64,000 bases of DNA from Flavobacteriales bacterium (GCA_016715895.1 JADJXH010000003.1:744001-808000); one strand, 5' to 3'; shown: positions 27,029 through 36,331, counted from the stretch's first letter. A program made the numbers and translations. Notes: generated from the sequence alone by a model not told the origin.

Positions 27029-27058
27029 AAGCCCTCGGTGTTCAAGCGCCGGGGGCTT
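27029..27058 (+). terminator. Terminator-like hairpin
   Basis: AAGCCCTCGGTG and CGCCGGGGGCTT form a stem with 10 of 12 pairs matched and a TTCAAG loop, followed by CTTCG. The T run is weak. It may terminate a short plus-strand transcript. Confidence 0.5.
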
Positions 27059-27110
27059 CTTCGTGGGGGCAGGGGAAGTCCCGCCTACCTTCATTGATCC
27101 ATGTTGTGTC

Positions 27111-27162
27111 GGCCTCCAGCCTCCAGCCTCCGGCCGCAAGCCGCCAGCCTCCAGCCGCCAAC
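27111..27162 (+). repeat. Word-repeat tract (GCCTCCAGCC type)
   Basis: Tandem degenerate units of CCTCCAGC and GCCGCCAGCC. It resembles in style, not sequence, the tracts at 20731, 22444, 28963, 42057 and 57185. Confidence 0.65.
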
Positions 27163-27379
27163 CCCATGCGTGCAGCCCGCTGTGCGGTCTGCGCCGATCC
27201 TGATCGGAAGTAGTTGCTGCATGGCGGAACCAATGTAATTCAAGATCGACGCTTTGGTGCATGCTGTTGAAAATTTGCGGTTTTCGACGGTGCTAGGTTT
27301 ACTAGCAGAAGGGCCATGATCAGCAAGGTCCACGTTCACCTTTTCCCGCAGACCTCTGTGCTCGAGGTTCGCTGAACTT

Positions 27380-27660
27380 CGGAATGATCCGCAGGAGAGC
27401 GCCCGTGGATCAGGGGGAGCGAGACGCATCCCTTCGTCTTACCCGCGACAACGAAAGGGTAAGGGCATCGCAGCTCAGGAGGAGGCTTGATGCCGTGAAC
27501 TCCCCTCCTGCGCGTGGAACACTCCACACCTTCCCAACACGTCTTCGCGAGGCGGGCTTTGGCGCCAAAGCGATCTCCCTGGAAGTGCGCCGATCATTGG
27601 CCCGGGAGATCGCCACGCCGGCCCTGCGGGAACGGCTCGCGAGGACGGTCAGGGATGGAT
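27380..27660. repeat. Further copy of the dispersed composite repeat
   Basis: Block 2 recurs at 27467-27528 (CAGCTCAGGAGGAGGCTTGA ... CCCCTCCTGCGCGTGGAA). Block 3 follows with AGCGATCTCCC near 27569 and CGGGAGATCGC near 27603, about 4.5 kb from the other copies. Confidence 0.7.
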
Positions 27661-27915
27661 CACCCACATCCCATCGGGATGCTCGCGAGGACGTTGGGGA
27701 AGGAGACCGCCACGGCGCTCCACACACCACCTTCATCAGCGCATCGCAGAGGCGGGCTGGTGTCGATCATCGCGCTTGGCAGCATCCGCCTTCACGATTC
27801 CACTTGACGCGTCCGGAGGCTGTCTGGCCAGGCCCGGGATCCCGGGCCGAACGGTTAACACTCTTTAACTGCCGGTCGTCCCTGATGCCCAAGGGCTCCG
27901 GTGAATTTTGCGGCA

Positions 27916-27923
27916 CACCTTTG
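27916..27923 (+). promoter_or_regulatory. Possible -7 box of the bat operon
   Basis: CACCTTTG, 11 nt before the ATG at 27935; it matches TAnnTTTG except at the first base. Confidence 0.45.
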
Positions 27924-27934
27924 CGGCCCACGCC

Positions 27935-28960
27935 ATGGACACCCTCAGCACCTCCCCCGCTCCGGTCACGGCCGAGAGCATCCGCCAGTTGAACGACCGC
28001 ATCCAGCATGCCAGCGCCTTCGTGGACCTGGTGGAGCGCGAACTGGAGAAGGTGATCGTGGGCCAGAAGGACATGGTGCAGAAGCTGCTGGTGGCGCTGC
28101 TGGCCGACGGGCACATCCTGCTGGAAGGCGTGCCCGGCCTGGCGAAGACGCTGGCCATCAAATCCCTCGCCCGCACCATCGACGTGGGCTTCAGCCGCAT
28201 CCAGTTCACCCCGGACCTGCTGCCGGCCGACCTCATCGGCACCCTGATCTACAGCCAGAAGAACGAGGAGTTCAGCGTGAAGAAGGGTCCGATCTTCAGC
28301 AACTTCATCCTGGCCGACGAGATCAACCGCGCGCCGGCCAAGGTGCAGAGCGCCCTGCTGGAGGCGATGCAGGAAAGGCAGGTCACCATCGGCCAGCAGA
28401 CCTTCACACTGCCGGAACCCTTCCTGGTGCTGGCCACCATGAACCCGATCGAACAGGAAGGCACCTACCCCCTGCCGGAGGCGCAGACCGACCGCTTCAT
28501 GCTGAAGGTGGTGCTGGACTACCCGCACAAGGAGGAGGAGAAGCTGATCATCCGCCAGAACGTGCGGCCCGGCGCGCAGCCCGAACTGCACAAGGTGGTG
28601 CGGCCCGACGAGATCCTCACCGCCCGCCAGCTGGTGCGCGAGGTGTACATGGACGAGAAGATCGAGCAGTACATCGTGGACATCGTGCACGCCACGCGCA
28701 AGCCCGACCAGCACAAGCTGAGCGACCTGGTGAGCCTGATCGGCTTCGGTGCCAGCCCGCGCGCCAGCATCTACATGGCCCTCGCCGCCAAGGCCCTGGC
28801 CTTCACCAAGCGCCGCGGCTATGTGATCCCCGAGGACGTGCGCGCCGTGTGCCCCGATGTGCTGCGCCATCGCGTGGGGCTCACCTACGAGGCCGAGGCC
28901 GAGAACATCACCGTCGGCGAGCTCATCGACCGCGTGCTGAACACCGTGGAGGTCCCCTGA
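27935..28960 (+). CDS. MoxR-family AAA+ ATPase (bat operon)
   Basis: 341 residues. The Walker A motif appears as GVPGLAKT, Walker B as FILADEINRAP, and sensor 1 as VLATMNPIEQEGTYPLPEAQTDRFM. These define MoxR ATPases, chaperone-like partners of VWA-domain proteins. The ATG at 27935 is preferred over an upstream start at 27908, because the likely promoter box overlaps the upstream extension. It heads the eight-gene Bat cluster and should act in the cytoplasm. Confidence 0.95.
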   Translation: MDTLSTSPAPVTAESIRQLNDRIQHASAFVDLVERELEKVIVGQKDMVQKLLVALLADGHILLEGVPGLAKTLAIKSLARTIDVGFSRIQFTPDLLPADLIGTLIYSQKNEEFSVKKGPIFSNFILADEINRAPAKVQSALLEAMQERQVTIGQQTFTLPEPFLVLATMNPIEQEGTYPLPEAQTDRFMLKVVLDYPHKEEEKLIIRQNVRPGAQPELHKVVRPDEILTARQLVREVYMDEKIEQYIVDIVHATRKPDQHKLSDLVSLIGFGASPRASIYMALAAKALAFTKRRGYVIPEDVRAVCPDVLRHRVGLTYEAEAENITVGELIDRVLNTVEVP

Positions 28961-28962
28961 CC

Positions 28963-29041
28963 ATGTGGCCATGCGACCATGTGCCCAGGGTACAGCACGG
29001 TCACACATGGGCACATGCGCACATGAGCACATAGGCACATG
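28963..29041 (+). repeat. Word-repeat tract (GCACATGAGCACAT type)
   Basis: Degenerate units of CACATG: near 29011 it reads GGGCACATGCGCACATG, then AGCACATAGGCACATG. The last ATG of the tract is the start codon of the DUF58 gene. Confidence 0.75.
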
Positions 29042-29923
29042 AACACCGCCCAACACACCAAGGAGCTCCTGAAGAAGGTGCGGCTGATCGAGCTGAAGAC
29101 ACGCGGCTTGACCGACCACATCTTCAGCGGCGAGTACCACAGCGCCTTCAAGGGGCGGGGCATGGCCTTCAGCGAGGTGCGCGAGTACATGCCGGGCGAC
29201 GAGGTGCGCACGATCGATTGGAACGTCACCGCGCGCCTGGACCATCCGTTCGTGAAGGTGTTCGAGGAGGAGCGTGAGCTGACGGTGATGCTGGTGGCCG
29301 ATGTGAGCGGTTCGGCCGACTTCGGCAGCACCGGGCGCACCAAGCGCGAGCTGATCACCGAGGTGTGCGCCACGCTGGCCTTCAGCGCGATCAAGAACAA
29401 CGACAAGGTGGGCCTGATCCTCTTCAGCGGCACGGTGGAGCGCTACATCCCGCCCAAGAAGGGCCGAAGCCACATCCTGCGGCTGGTGCGCGAGCTGATC
29501 GAGTTCACCCCGCAGCAGCGCGGCACCGACATCGCAGGCGCCCTGCGCTTCCTGAACAGCGTGATCAAGAAGCGCAGCATCGCCTTCCTGATCAGCGACC
29601 TGATGGGCAGCGGCTACGAGGATGCGCTGAAGATCGCCGACCGGCGGCACGACCTGGTGGTGCTGCGCACGGCCGACCCGCGTGAGGGCGAACTGCCCGA
29701 CCTGGGCCTGGTGCTGGTGCAGGATCCCGAGACCGGTGAACGCCACTGGGTGGATACCGGCAGTGCCCGTGTGCGCAAGGCCTACCGCACCGAGGCGCTG
29801 AAACATGCCGCGCGCACCCGCGACCTGCTGCGCCGCTCCGGCATCGACCACGCCGTGATCGGCACGCGCGAGGGCTACGTCCGCCCCCTGATGGACCTCT
29901 TCCGCCAACGCGAACGCGCATGA
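29039..29923 (+). CDS. DUF58 domain protein (bat operon)
   Basis: 294 residues. GRGMAFSEVREYMPGDEVRTIDWNVTARLDHPFVKVFEEERE is the DUF58 signature. The VWA-like MIDAS appears as LVADVSGSADFG, and the protein ends VRPLMDLFRQRERA. DUF58 proteins always accompany MoxR and VWA genes, and their role is not firmly known. The start codon is formed by the last unit of the low-complexity tract. It overlaps the next gene by 4 nt. Confidence 0.93.
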   Translation: MNTAQHTKELLKKVRLIELKTRGLTDHIFSGEYHSAFKGRGMAFSEVREYMPGDEVRTIDWNVTARLDHPFVKVFEEERELTVMLVADVSGSADFGSTGRTKRELITEVCATLAFSAIKNNDKVGLILFSGTVERYIPPKKGRSHILRLVRELIEFTPQQRGTDIAGALRFLNSVIKKRSIAFLISDLMGSGYEDALKIADRRHDLVVLRTADPREGELPDLGLVLVQDPETGERHWVDTGSARVRKAYRTEALKHAARTRDLLRRSGIDHAVIGTREGYVRPLMDLFRQRERA

Positions 29924-30891
29924 GAGGTCCGATCATCACCCTGCTGCTGCTGATCGGCCTGCCCGGCGCCACCGCCCAGGCCCCGGCCGTGCGCGCCACG
30001 CTGGACAGCGCGGTGATCCGCATCGGCGAGCAGGTGGTGATCGACCTCGAAGCGTACTACCGCACCGACCGCGATGGCACCCTGGACGTGGCGTGGCCCG
30101 CCATTGGCGACACCCTGACCCGGCAGGTGGAGGTGGTGTGGGACAGCGGCGTGGACACCGCCCGCGCCGACGAGGCCGACCCCACCCTTCTGGTGCAGCG
30201 CCGCCACATCACCGTCACGGCCTGGGACAGCGGCTTCTGGGCCATCCCGCCCTTCCGCTTCCGCATCGGCACGGACACCCTGGAGACCGCGCCGCTGCTG
30301 CTGGAGGTGCGCACCGTGGCCGTGGACACCACGCAGGCCTTCCGCGACATCAAGGACATCTATGAGGCCCAGCCCTCGCTGCTGGCCTGGTTGGAGGAGC
30401 ACTGGCCCTGGCTGGTGGGCCTCTGGGCCGCCTTCGGCCTGATCGGCGGTGGTGCCGCCCTGGTGCAGCGGTTGCGCCGGAAGCGCGTGCAGGACGAAGC
30501 CCCGCCTCCACCCCTTCCCCTGCACGAGGCCATGCTGCTGCGATTGGACGAACTGGAACGACAACGCCTGTGGCAGCAGGGCGAGGTGAAGGCGCATTAC
30601 ATCGCCCTCACCGACATCCTGCGCAGCTATGTGGAGGCCCGCCTGGAGGTGCCCGCGATGGAACGCACCACCGACGAGCTGGTGCAGGCCCTCCGCGTGA
30701 CGGCCCTGCCCACTGCGCACCGCGAGCAGCTGGCGAACGTGCTGCGGCTGGCCGACCTGGTGAAGTTCGCCAAGCTGGCCCCGGCCCCGGCGGAGAACGA
30801 GGCCGCAGTACCCGCCGCCCGCCGCTTCATCCTGGACAGCACCGCGGCCCTGTCCACCACCCTCGAACCCGCCGATGCGCAGACCCGGTGA
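29920..30891 (+). CDS. Bat-operon membrane protein (DUF4381-like/BatD-like)
   Basis: 323 residues. A signal peptide (1-19, ending ATAQ) precedes a periplasmic beta-domain (about 22-135). One transmembrane segment (WPWLVGLWAAFGLIGGGAALV) is followed by a cytoplasmic helical part with LTDILRSYVEARLEVPAMERTTDELVQALR. This layout matches the protein encoded between DUF58 and batA in Bacteroidota. It overlaps DUF58 by 4 nt and batA by 17 nt. Confidence 0.82.
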   Translation: MRGPIITLLLLIGLPGATAQAPAVRATLDSAVIRIGEQVVIDLEAYYRTDRDGTLDVAWPAIGDTLTRQVEVVWDSGVDTARADEADPTLLVQRRHITVTAWDSGFWAIPPFRFRIGTDTLETAPLLLEVRTVAVDTTQAFRDIKDIYEAQPSLLAWLEEHWPWLVGLWAAFGLIGGGAALVQRLRRKRVQDEAPPPPLPLHEAMLLRLDELERQRLWQQGEVKAHYIALTDILRSYVEARLEVPAMERTTDELVQALRVTALPTAHREQLANVLRLADLVKFAKLAPAPAENEAAVPAARRFILDSTAALSTTLEPADAQTR

Positions 30892-31957
30892 CCTGAACAG
30901 CGGCCTGGCGTGGAGCCTGCTCGCGATGGGCGGCACGGCGGTGGCCGTGTACACCATGCTCCAGCGCTTCGAGCCCGCCCGGCCCGAGCTGCGCTGGCTG
31001 CTGCTGCTGCTGCCCGTGATCGCCGCCGTGCACCTGTGGCGGCGCAACGCCCAACGCGCCAGCCTCACCCTCAGCACCGCGCATGCCTTCCGCGCGCTGC
31101 CCACCGGATGGACCGTTCCCCTGCGCCACCTCCCCTTCGCCGCCTCGCTCCTCGGCCTGGGCCTGCTCCTCACCGCCCTCACCCGCCCGCAGAGCAGCGA
31201 TGCCTGGCAGGACGTCGAGACCGAAGGCATCGACATCGTGATGGCGGTGGACATCTCGGCGAGCATGCTGGCCCGCGATCTGAAGCCCGACCGCCTGGAG
31301 GCCGCCAAACGCGTGGCCGCCGACTTCATCGACGCACGGCCCAACGACCGCATCGGGCTGGTGGTGTATGAGGGCGAGGCCTTCACGCAGTGCCCGCTCA
31401 CCAGCGACCACGACGTGCTGAAGGACCTCTTCAAGCAGGCGCGCTCCGGCCTGATCGATGGTGGCACCGCCGTAGGCATGGGGCTGGCCACCGCCGTGAA
31501 CCGCCTGCGCGAGAGCGACGCCCGCAGCCGCGTGGTGATCCTGCTCACCGACGGGGTGAACAACGCCGGCACCGTTCAACCCGAGGATGCCGCGCAGATC
31601 GCCGCCGAACTGGGCGTGCGCGTGTACACCATCGGCGTGGGCACGCGCGGCAAGGCCCTGAGCCCGGTGGCCATCTACCCCAACGGCCAGTACAAGTACG
31701 ACCTGGTGGACGTGGAGATCGACGAGCGGATGCTGGAGCGCGTGGCCACCCTCACTGGAGGCCGCTACTTCAGGGCCACGGACGAGAAGTCGCTCGCCAA
31801 GATCTATAACGAGATCGACACGCTGGAGAAGACCCGCATCAAGGTGACCGAGCACAACCGCCGCAACGAGGAGTACTTCCCCTACGCGCTGGCCGGTGCC
31901 TGCCTGCTGCTTTTCGCCTTCATCACCGACCGCCACCTGCTGCGCACCACGCCATGA
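30875..31957 (+). CDS. batA: BatA, VWA-domain membrane protein
   Basis: 360 residues. Two N-terminal transmembrane segments precede a von Willebrand factor A domain with the MIDAS motif DISAS in IVMAVDISASMLARDLKPDRLEAAK, the Thr in DGGTAVGMGLATAVNRL, and VILLTDGVNNAG. A C-terminal transmembrane helix (YALAGACLLLFAFITDRHLL) closes it. BatA is part of the Bacteroides aerotolerance complex, proposed to work at the membrane under oxidative stress. It overlaps batB by 4 nt. Confidence 0.95.
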   Translation: MRRPGDLNSGLAWSLLAMGGTAVAVYTMLQRFEPARPELRWLLLLLPVIAAVHLWRRNAQRASLTLSTAHAFRALPTGWTVPLRHLPFAASLLGLGLLLTALTRPQSSDAWQDVETEGIDIVMAVDISASMLARDLKPDRLEAAKRVAADFIDARPNDRIGLVVYEGEAFTQCPLTSDHDVLKDLFKQARSGLIDGGTAVGMGLATAVNRLRESDARSRVVILLTDGVNNAGTVQPEDAAQIAAELGVRVYTIGVGTRGKALSPVAIYPNGQYKYDLVDVEIDERMLERVATLTGGRYFRATDEKSLAKIYNEIDTLEKTRIKVTEHNRRNEEYFPYALAGACLLLFAFITDRHLLRTTP

Positions 31958-33090
31958 ACCGCCTGCGCCTCTGGCCCGCCCTGCTGACGGTGCTCCTGCT
32001 GGAGCTGCTGCTCGCCGGTCTTCTGGCGGTGCTGTGGTTCACGCTGCTGCGCGGCGAGCCCGCCTTCCGCTTCGGGCGGCCACAGATGCTCTGGGGACTG
32101 GCCGTGGGGCCGGTGCTGGCCCTGCTCTTCGCCCTCGACCTCTGGCGCCGCCGCCGCGCGTTGCGGCGCTTCGCCCAAGGGCCCACCCTGCACCGCATGG
32201 TGCCCGCCGTGAGCTTCGGCCACGCCACGGTGCGCTTCCTGGCCTTCCGCCACGGCCTCGGCCTGGTGGCACTTGCCCTCGCCGCGCCCCAGTTCGGCAC
32301 CCGGCTGGAAGAGGTGCGTGCGAAAGGCGTGGACGTGATGGTGGCCCTGGACGTGAGCAACAGCATGCTGTGCGAGGACCTGCGCCCGGACCGCATGGAG
32401 GCCGCGCGGCGTGCGCTGAGCCAGCTGGTGGACCGCCTGCGCGGCGACCGCCTGGGCATCGTGGTCTTCGCCGGTGAGGCCTTCGTGCAACTGCCCCTCA
32501 CCTCGGACAAGAGCGCCGCCAAGCTCTTCCTCGCGAGCCTTGGGCCCGACCTCGTCCCCACGCAGGGCACCGCCATCGGCGCGGCGATCGAACTGGCCCG
32601 CAAAGGCTTCGGCGAAGAGGAGGGCGGCAGCCGCACGATCATCGTCATCACCGATGGCGAGAACCATGAGGACGATGCGGAAGGAGCGGCACGTGCGGCG
32701 GCCGAGGCGGGCATCACGGTGCACACCATCGGCATGGGCACTCCGCAGGGCGGCCCGCTGCCCATCAGGCGGCGCGGCCAGCTGGTGGGCTTCCGCAAGG
32801 ACAAGGACGGAAGCACGGTGGTGAGCCGCTTGAACGAGACGATGCTCAAGGCCATCGCCGCCGAAGGCAAGGGCGCCTACGTGCGCGCCACCAGCGCCTC
32901 GGCCGGCATCACCGAGCTGGTGGACGAACTTCGCACCATGGACCAGCGCGACATCGGCACCTACCGCTTCGCCGGGCACGAGGACCGGTTCCAGCTGCCG
33001 CTGGCGGCCGGATGCGTGCTTCTGGTCATCGGCATGCTGTGGCCCGAACGGCGCCGCGTCCGCAACAGCCTCATCGAGCCCCGCCCATGA
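31954..33090 (+). CDS. batB: BatB, VWA-domain membrane protein
   Basis: 378 residues. The topology is the same as BatA, with a long N-terminal hydrophobic region. The MIDAS is DVSNS in VMVALDVSNSMLCEDLRPDRMEAARRAL, followed by QGTAIGAAIELA and IVITDGENHEDDAE. It ends with a transmembrane helix near LPLAAGCVLLVIGMLW. It is paralogous to batA. The stop overlaps the batC start. Confidence 0.95.
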   Translation: MNRLRLWPALLTVLLLELLLAGLLAVLWFTLLRGEPAFRFGRPQMLWGLAVGPVLALLFALDLWRRRRALRRFAQGPTLHRMVPAVSFGHATVRFLAFRHGLGLVALALAAPQFGTRLEEVRAKGVDVMVALDVSNSMLCEDLRPDRMEAARRALSQLVDRLRGDRLGIVVFAGEAFVQLPLTSDKSAAKLFLASLGPDLVPTQGTAIGAAIELARKGFGEEEGGSRTIIVITDGENHEDDAEGAARAAAEAGITVHTIGMGTPQGGPLPIRRRGQLVGFRKDKDGSTVVSRLNETMLKAIAAEGKGAYVRATSASAGITELVDELRTMDQRDIGTYRFAGHEDRFQLPLAAGCVLLVIGMLWPERRRVRNSLIEPRP

Positions 33091-33830
33091 ACCCGCGCAC
33101 CCACATCCTCCTGCTGGCCATGTCGGTCGCTGGTGCCCAGGCCCAGGACCGCAAGGCCGATGCCGCCCTGAGCGAAGGCAATGCGTTGTACCGCCAGGGC
33201 GACCATGCCGGAGCTGCCGCCGCCTACCAGCGCGCCGGTACACTGGCACCCGCCGACCTGCGCCCCACCTTCAACCTGGGCGATGCGCTCTACCGCCAGG
33301 GCGACCCCGCTGCCGCCCAGCAGCAGTTCGAGCGCAGCGCACAGGAGTCCCGGGACCCGGCCGACCAGGCGCGCGCCTACCACAACCTGGGCAACAGCCA
33401 CCTGGCGCAGCAGCGGCCGCAACAGGCCATCGAGGCCTACCGGCAGGCGCTGCGCCGCGACCCCAGCGACGAGGACACCCGCTACAACCTGGCCTATGCG
33501 CAACGGATGCTGAAGCAGCAGCAACAGCAGCAGAACAAGGACCAGCAGAAGCAGGAGGATCAGGAGAACAAGGACCAGGAGCAGCAACAGGGGCAGGACA
33601 AGAAAGACCAGGAGCAGCAGCAGGACCAGCAACAGGACCAGCAGCAGCAGAAGCCCGGGGAGGATGGGCGGCAGGAGCAGCAGCAACAGGCCCAACAGCC
33701 CCAACGGATGAGCCGCGAGGAGGCCGAACGCCTGCTGGACGCGCTGGACCGGCAGGAGCGCGATGTGCAGGACAAGGTGCGGCAGAAGCTGCGTGTGCCC
33801 GTGCGCGTACCGATCGAAAAGGACTGGTGA
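33087..33830 (+). CDS. batC: BatC, TPR protein with glutamine-rich linker
   Basis: 247 residues. A signal peptide (ending AQAQ) precedes three TPR units (GNALYRQGDHAGAAAAYQRA, LGDALYRQGDPAAAQQQFE, LGNSHLAQQRPQQAIEAYRQAL). Residues about 142-205 are an almost pure Gln/Asp/Lys/Glu tract of CAG-rich sequence. The protein ends SREEAERLLDALDRQERDVQDKVRQK, the normal BatC C-terminus. The Gln-rich linker is long but a family feature. Periplasmic location is likely. Confidence 0.93.
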   Translation: MNPRTHILLLAMSVAGAQAQDRKADAALSEGNALYRQGDHAGAAAAYQRAGTLAPADLRPTFNLGDALYRQGDPAAAQQQFERSAQESRDPADQARAYHNLGNSHLAQQRPQQAIEAYRQALRRDPSDEDTRYNLAYAQRMLKQQQQQQNKDQQKQEDQENKDQEQQQGQDKKDQEQQQDQQQDQQQQKPGEDGRQEQQQQAQQPQRMSREEAERLLDALDRQERDVQDKVRQKLRVPVRVPIEKDW

Positions 33831-35566
33831 TGATGCGACGCACCCTGCTCCTCCTCATCGCCGCCCTGGCCTGGCCGCTGCTCGCGGCCGCGCAGGAGAT
33901 CACCTTCGAAGCCCGCGTGGACCGAAGCACCTTCGAGGTGGGCGCATCGATCCGCCTCACCATCACGCTGGCCAACGCGCAGGGCAGCTTCTCCAACCCC
34001 GACCTCGGCGGGCTCACCGTGGTGCAGGGGCCTTTCGAGAGCAGCAGCTTCAACTATGTGAACGGCCGGATGAGCAGCACGGTGAGCCGCACCTACGTGA
34101 TCACCGCCACGAAGCCGGGCACCTACACCATCGGCCCGGCGGCGGCGCGTGTGGGCGGCGGAACCCTGCAGACCCAGCCCATCACCGTGAAGGTGGAGAA
34201 GGGCTCGGGCGCCACGAGCGACCGCCTGTTGAACGAAGGCCAGCAGCGCGACCGCGACCTCTTCGTCACCATCAGCCTCAACAAGAGCAAGGTGCATGTG
34301 GGCGAGCAGGTGGTGGCCACCTACACCCTCTTTTCGCGCTACCCCAACCTGGAGCTGAGCAAGTATGACCTGCCCGCCCTGAACGGCTTCTGGGCCGAGG
34401 AGATCGACCAGGGCGAGACCACCTGGCAGGACCAGCTGCGCACGGTGAACGGCCTGCAGTACCGCGTGGCCGTGCTCAAGAAGCAGATCCTGTTCCCGCA
34501 ACGCGCCGGCACCCTCAGGATCGAGCCGCTGCGCATCACCTGCGTCGTGAACCGCTCCTTCTTCAACCGGGGTAGCCAGGTGGAGGCCATGAGCAACGCC
34601 ACCGAGCTGCAGGTGCTGCCCCTTCCGCCCAACGCGCCGCCGGGCCTGCGGGGCGCCGTGGGGTCCTTCACCCTCACCGGCACCCTGGACCGGGACCAGC
34701 TGCGCGCCGATGAAGCGATGGAGCTCACGCTGACGGTGAACGGCAGCGGCAACCTGAAGCTCATCGAGGCGCCCGCGCTGGACCTGCCACCTGACGTGGA
34801 GCGGTACGACCCGAAGATCAACGACCGCATCAGCATCACCGGCAGCGGCATGAGCGGCAGCCGCAGCTTCACCTACCTGCTGATCCCCCGGCATGCCGGC
34901 GACCTGGTGCTAGGCCCCTTCACCCTGCCGTACTTCGATGTGGAGGCCGGCGAATACCGCACCCTTCAGGCCGGTCCCTTCACCGTGCAGGTGGCCCCGG
35001 GCAGCGGTGGCGGACAGGCGCAGCTCTCGCGCCCCAGCAAGGCCGACGTGGAGGTGCTGGACACGGACATCCGCTTCCTGCGCACCGGCGACCTGCACCT
35101 GCGCCGCGCCGGCCATCACCTGCTGGGCTCCTGGGCCTGGTGGTCGGGCATGGCGGCGCCCGTGGTGGCCTTCGGTCTGTTCGTGGCCTGGCGACGGCGC
35201 GAGGAGCGCCTGGCGGCCGACCCCGCAGGCCGACGCCGTCGCGAGGCCGACAAGGTGGCCCGGCGGCACTTCAAGGAGGCGCATGATGCATTGCAACGGA
35301 ACGCCCGCGAACCGTTCTACACGGCGATGAACAAGGCGCTGCACGGCTACCTGGCGGACCGCTTCGGCCTGGGCGCCGCCGAGGTCAACGCGGCCGCGCT
35401 CACGCGCGCGCTCGGTGAACGCCCCGAGGCCGCCGCGCTCGCCCAACAGGTCACCGACCTCATCGCCGCCTGCGACATGGCCCGCTACGCCCCGCTCGAG
35501 GTGAAGCCCCGCCGGGCCATGTACGAGGAGGCCCTCACCCTGGTGCAACGTCTCGAACGCCCCTGA
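33830..35566 (+). CDS. batD: BatD, periplasmic protein with membrane anchor
   Basis: 578 residues. A signal peptide (ending AAAQ) is followed by several immunoglobulin-like domains: ITFEARVDRSTFEVGASIRLTITL, KSKVHVGEQVVATYTLFSRYPN and LRADEAMELTLTVNGSGNLKLIEAP. A transmembrane segment (WSGMAAPVVAFGLFVAW, near 440) precedes a cytoplasmic helical tail. This matches BatD (oxygen-tolerance protein). A GTG at 33827 and an ATG at 33833 are alternative starts. It follows batC with no gap. Confidence 0.93.
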   Translation: MMRRTLLLLIAALAWPLLAAAQEITFEARVDRSTFEVGASIRLTITLANAQGSFSNPDLGGLTVVQGPFESSSFNYVNGRMSSTVSRTYVITATKPGTYTIGPAAARVGGGTLQTQPITVKVEKGSGATSDRLLNEGQQRDRDLFVTISLNKSKVHVGEQVVATYTLFSRYPNLELSKYDLPALNGFWAEEIDQGETTWQDQLRTVNGLQYRVAVLKKQILFPQRAGTLRIEPLRITCVVNRSFFNRGSQVEAMSNATELQVLPLPPNAPPGLRGAVGSFTLTGTLDRDQLRADEAMELTLTVNGSGNLKLIEAPALDLPPDVERYDPKINDRISITGSGMSGSRSFTYLLIPRHAGDLVLGPFTLPYFDVEAGEYRTLQAGPFTVQVAPGSGGGQAQLSRPSKADVEVLDTDIRFLRTGDLHLRRAGHHLLGSWAWWSGMAAPVVAFGLFVAWRRREERLAADPAGRRRREADKVARRHFKEAHDALQRNAREPFYTAMNKALHGYLADRFGLGAAEVNAAALTRALGERPEAAALAQQVTDLIAACDMARYAPLEVKPRRAMYEEALTLVQRLERP

Positions 35567-35568
35567 CC

Positions 35569-36324
35569 ATGCGCACCACCGCCCTCTCCCTCTGCCTGAT
35601 CGCGGGAACGGCCCTGTCCGCGATGGACCGCACCACGGCGGATACGCTCGTGGCGCGTGCCACTTCGGCCTACACGCAGGGCGACCATGCCGGCGCGCTC
35701 GTGCTGTTCGACTCGGTGTATCACCACTGGCGGAGCGCCGGCCTCGCCTATGCGATCGGCAACTGCCACTTCAAGCTGGACCATGTGCCGGAGGCCATCG
35801 TGCACTACGAGCGTGCGCTCCTGCTGGAACCCGGTGCCGAGGATGTGAAGGCGAACCTCGAGCTGGCGCGGCAACGGACGATGGACCGGGTGAACGAGCT
35901 GCCGACCTTCCGGCTCGGCGGCTCCTGGGACCGCTGGCTTGGTGGTCGGGATGTGGACCAGTGGTCCCGGCGCGCGCTTTGGGGCTGGAGCCTGGCCTTC
36001 GTGATCGCCGCCCTCGCCCTGTTGCTGCACGGCTCGCTGCGTGCAGCGGGGCTCTCGCTCGCCGGCGCTTGCGCCGTGTTCGCCCTGCTGTCCGTGGGGC
36101 TTGCCGCGCGCAGGCTTCGCGCCGTGGAGCATCCTGCGGCCGCCATCGTGATGCAGCCGCGGGTGGATGTGCGCAGCGAACCGCGCGACGGAGCCACCAC
36201 CCTGTTCATGCTCCACTCGGGCACCAAGGTGGGCCTGGGCGCGGAACGCTCCGGCTGGGTGGAGGTGACCCTGGCCAACGGCAACGTCGGCTGGATGCCG
36301 GCCGCCGCCCTTCAGGCCATCTGA
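35569..36324 (+). CDS. batE: BatE, TPR and SH3-domain membrane protein
   Basis: 251 residues. A signal-like N-terminus precedes TPR units (ATSAYTQGDHAGALVLFDSVY and LAYAIGNCHFKLDHVPEAIVHYERALLLEPG). Two transmembrane segments lie at about 138-182. A C-terminal bacterial SH3 domain has AIVMQPRVDVRSEPRDGATTLFMLHSGTKV and WVEVTLANGNVGWMP. It is the last gene of the Bat operon. It is convergent with the beta-helix gene, with a 7-bp gap and no visible terminator. Confidence 0.92.
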   Translation: MRTTALSLCLIAGTALSAMDRTTADTLVARATSAYTQGDHAGALVLFDSVYHHWRSAGLAYAIGNCHFKLDHVPEAIVHYERALLLEPGAEDVKANLELARQRTMDRVNELPTFRLGGSWDRWLGGRDVDQWSRRALWGWSLAFVIAALALLLHGSLRAAGLSLAGACAVFALLSVGLAARRLRAVEHPAAAIVMQPRVDVRSEPRDGATTLFMLHSGTKVGLGAERSGWVEVTLANGNVGWMPAAALQAI

Positions 36325-36331
36325 CCCCTTC

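Larger units (their letters stand above)
26824..27934. other. Long intergenic region with repeats and a terminator-like hairpin
   Basis: About 1.1 kb without a supported gene. It holds a TATCTTCG box on the plus strand at 26970-26977, a strong hairpin at 27029-27058, a CCTCCAGC word-repeat tract at 27111-27162, a copy of the dispersed repeat at about 27380-27660, and the likely promoter box of the moxR-like gene at 27916-27923. Short open frames across it are made of these repeats. Confidence 0.7.

Noticed and set aside
26883..27203. 106-codon frame in the repeat-rich intergenic region
   Set aside because: It reads through the terminator-like hairpin and the CCTCCAGC tract; the protein is low complexity.
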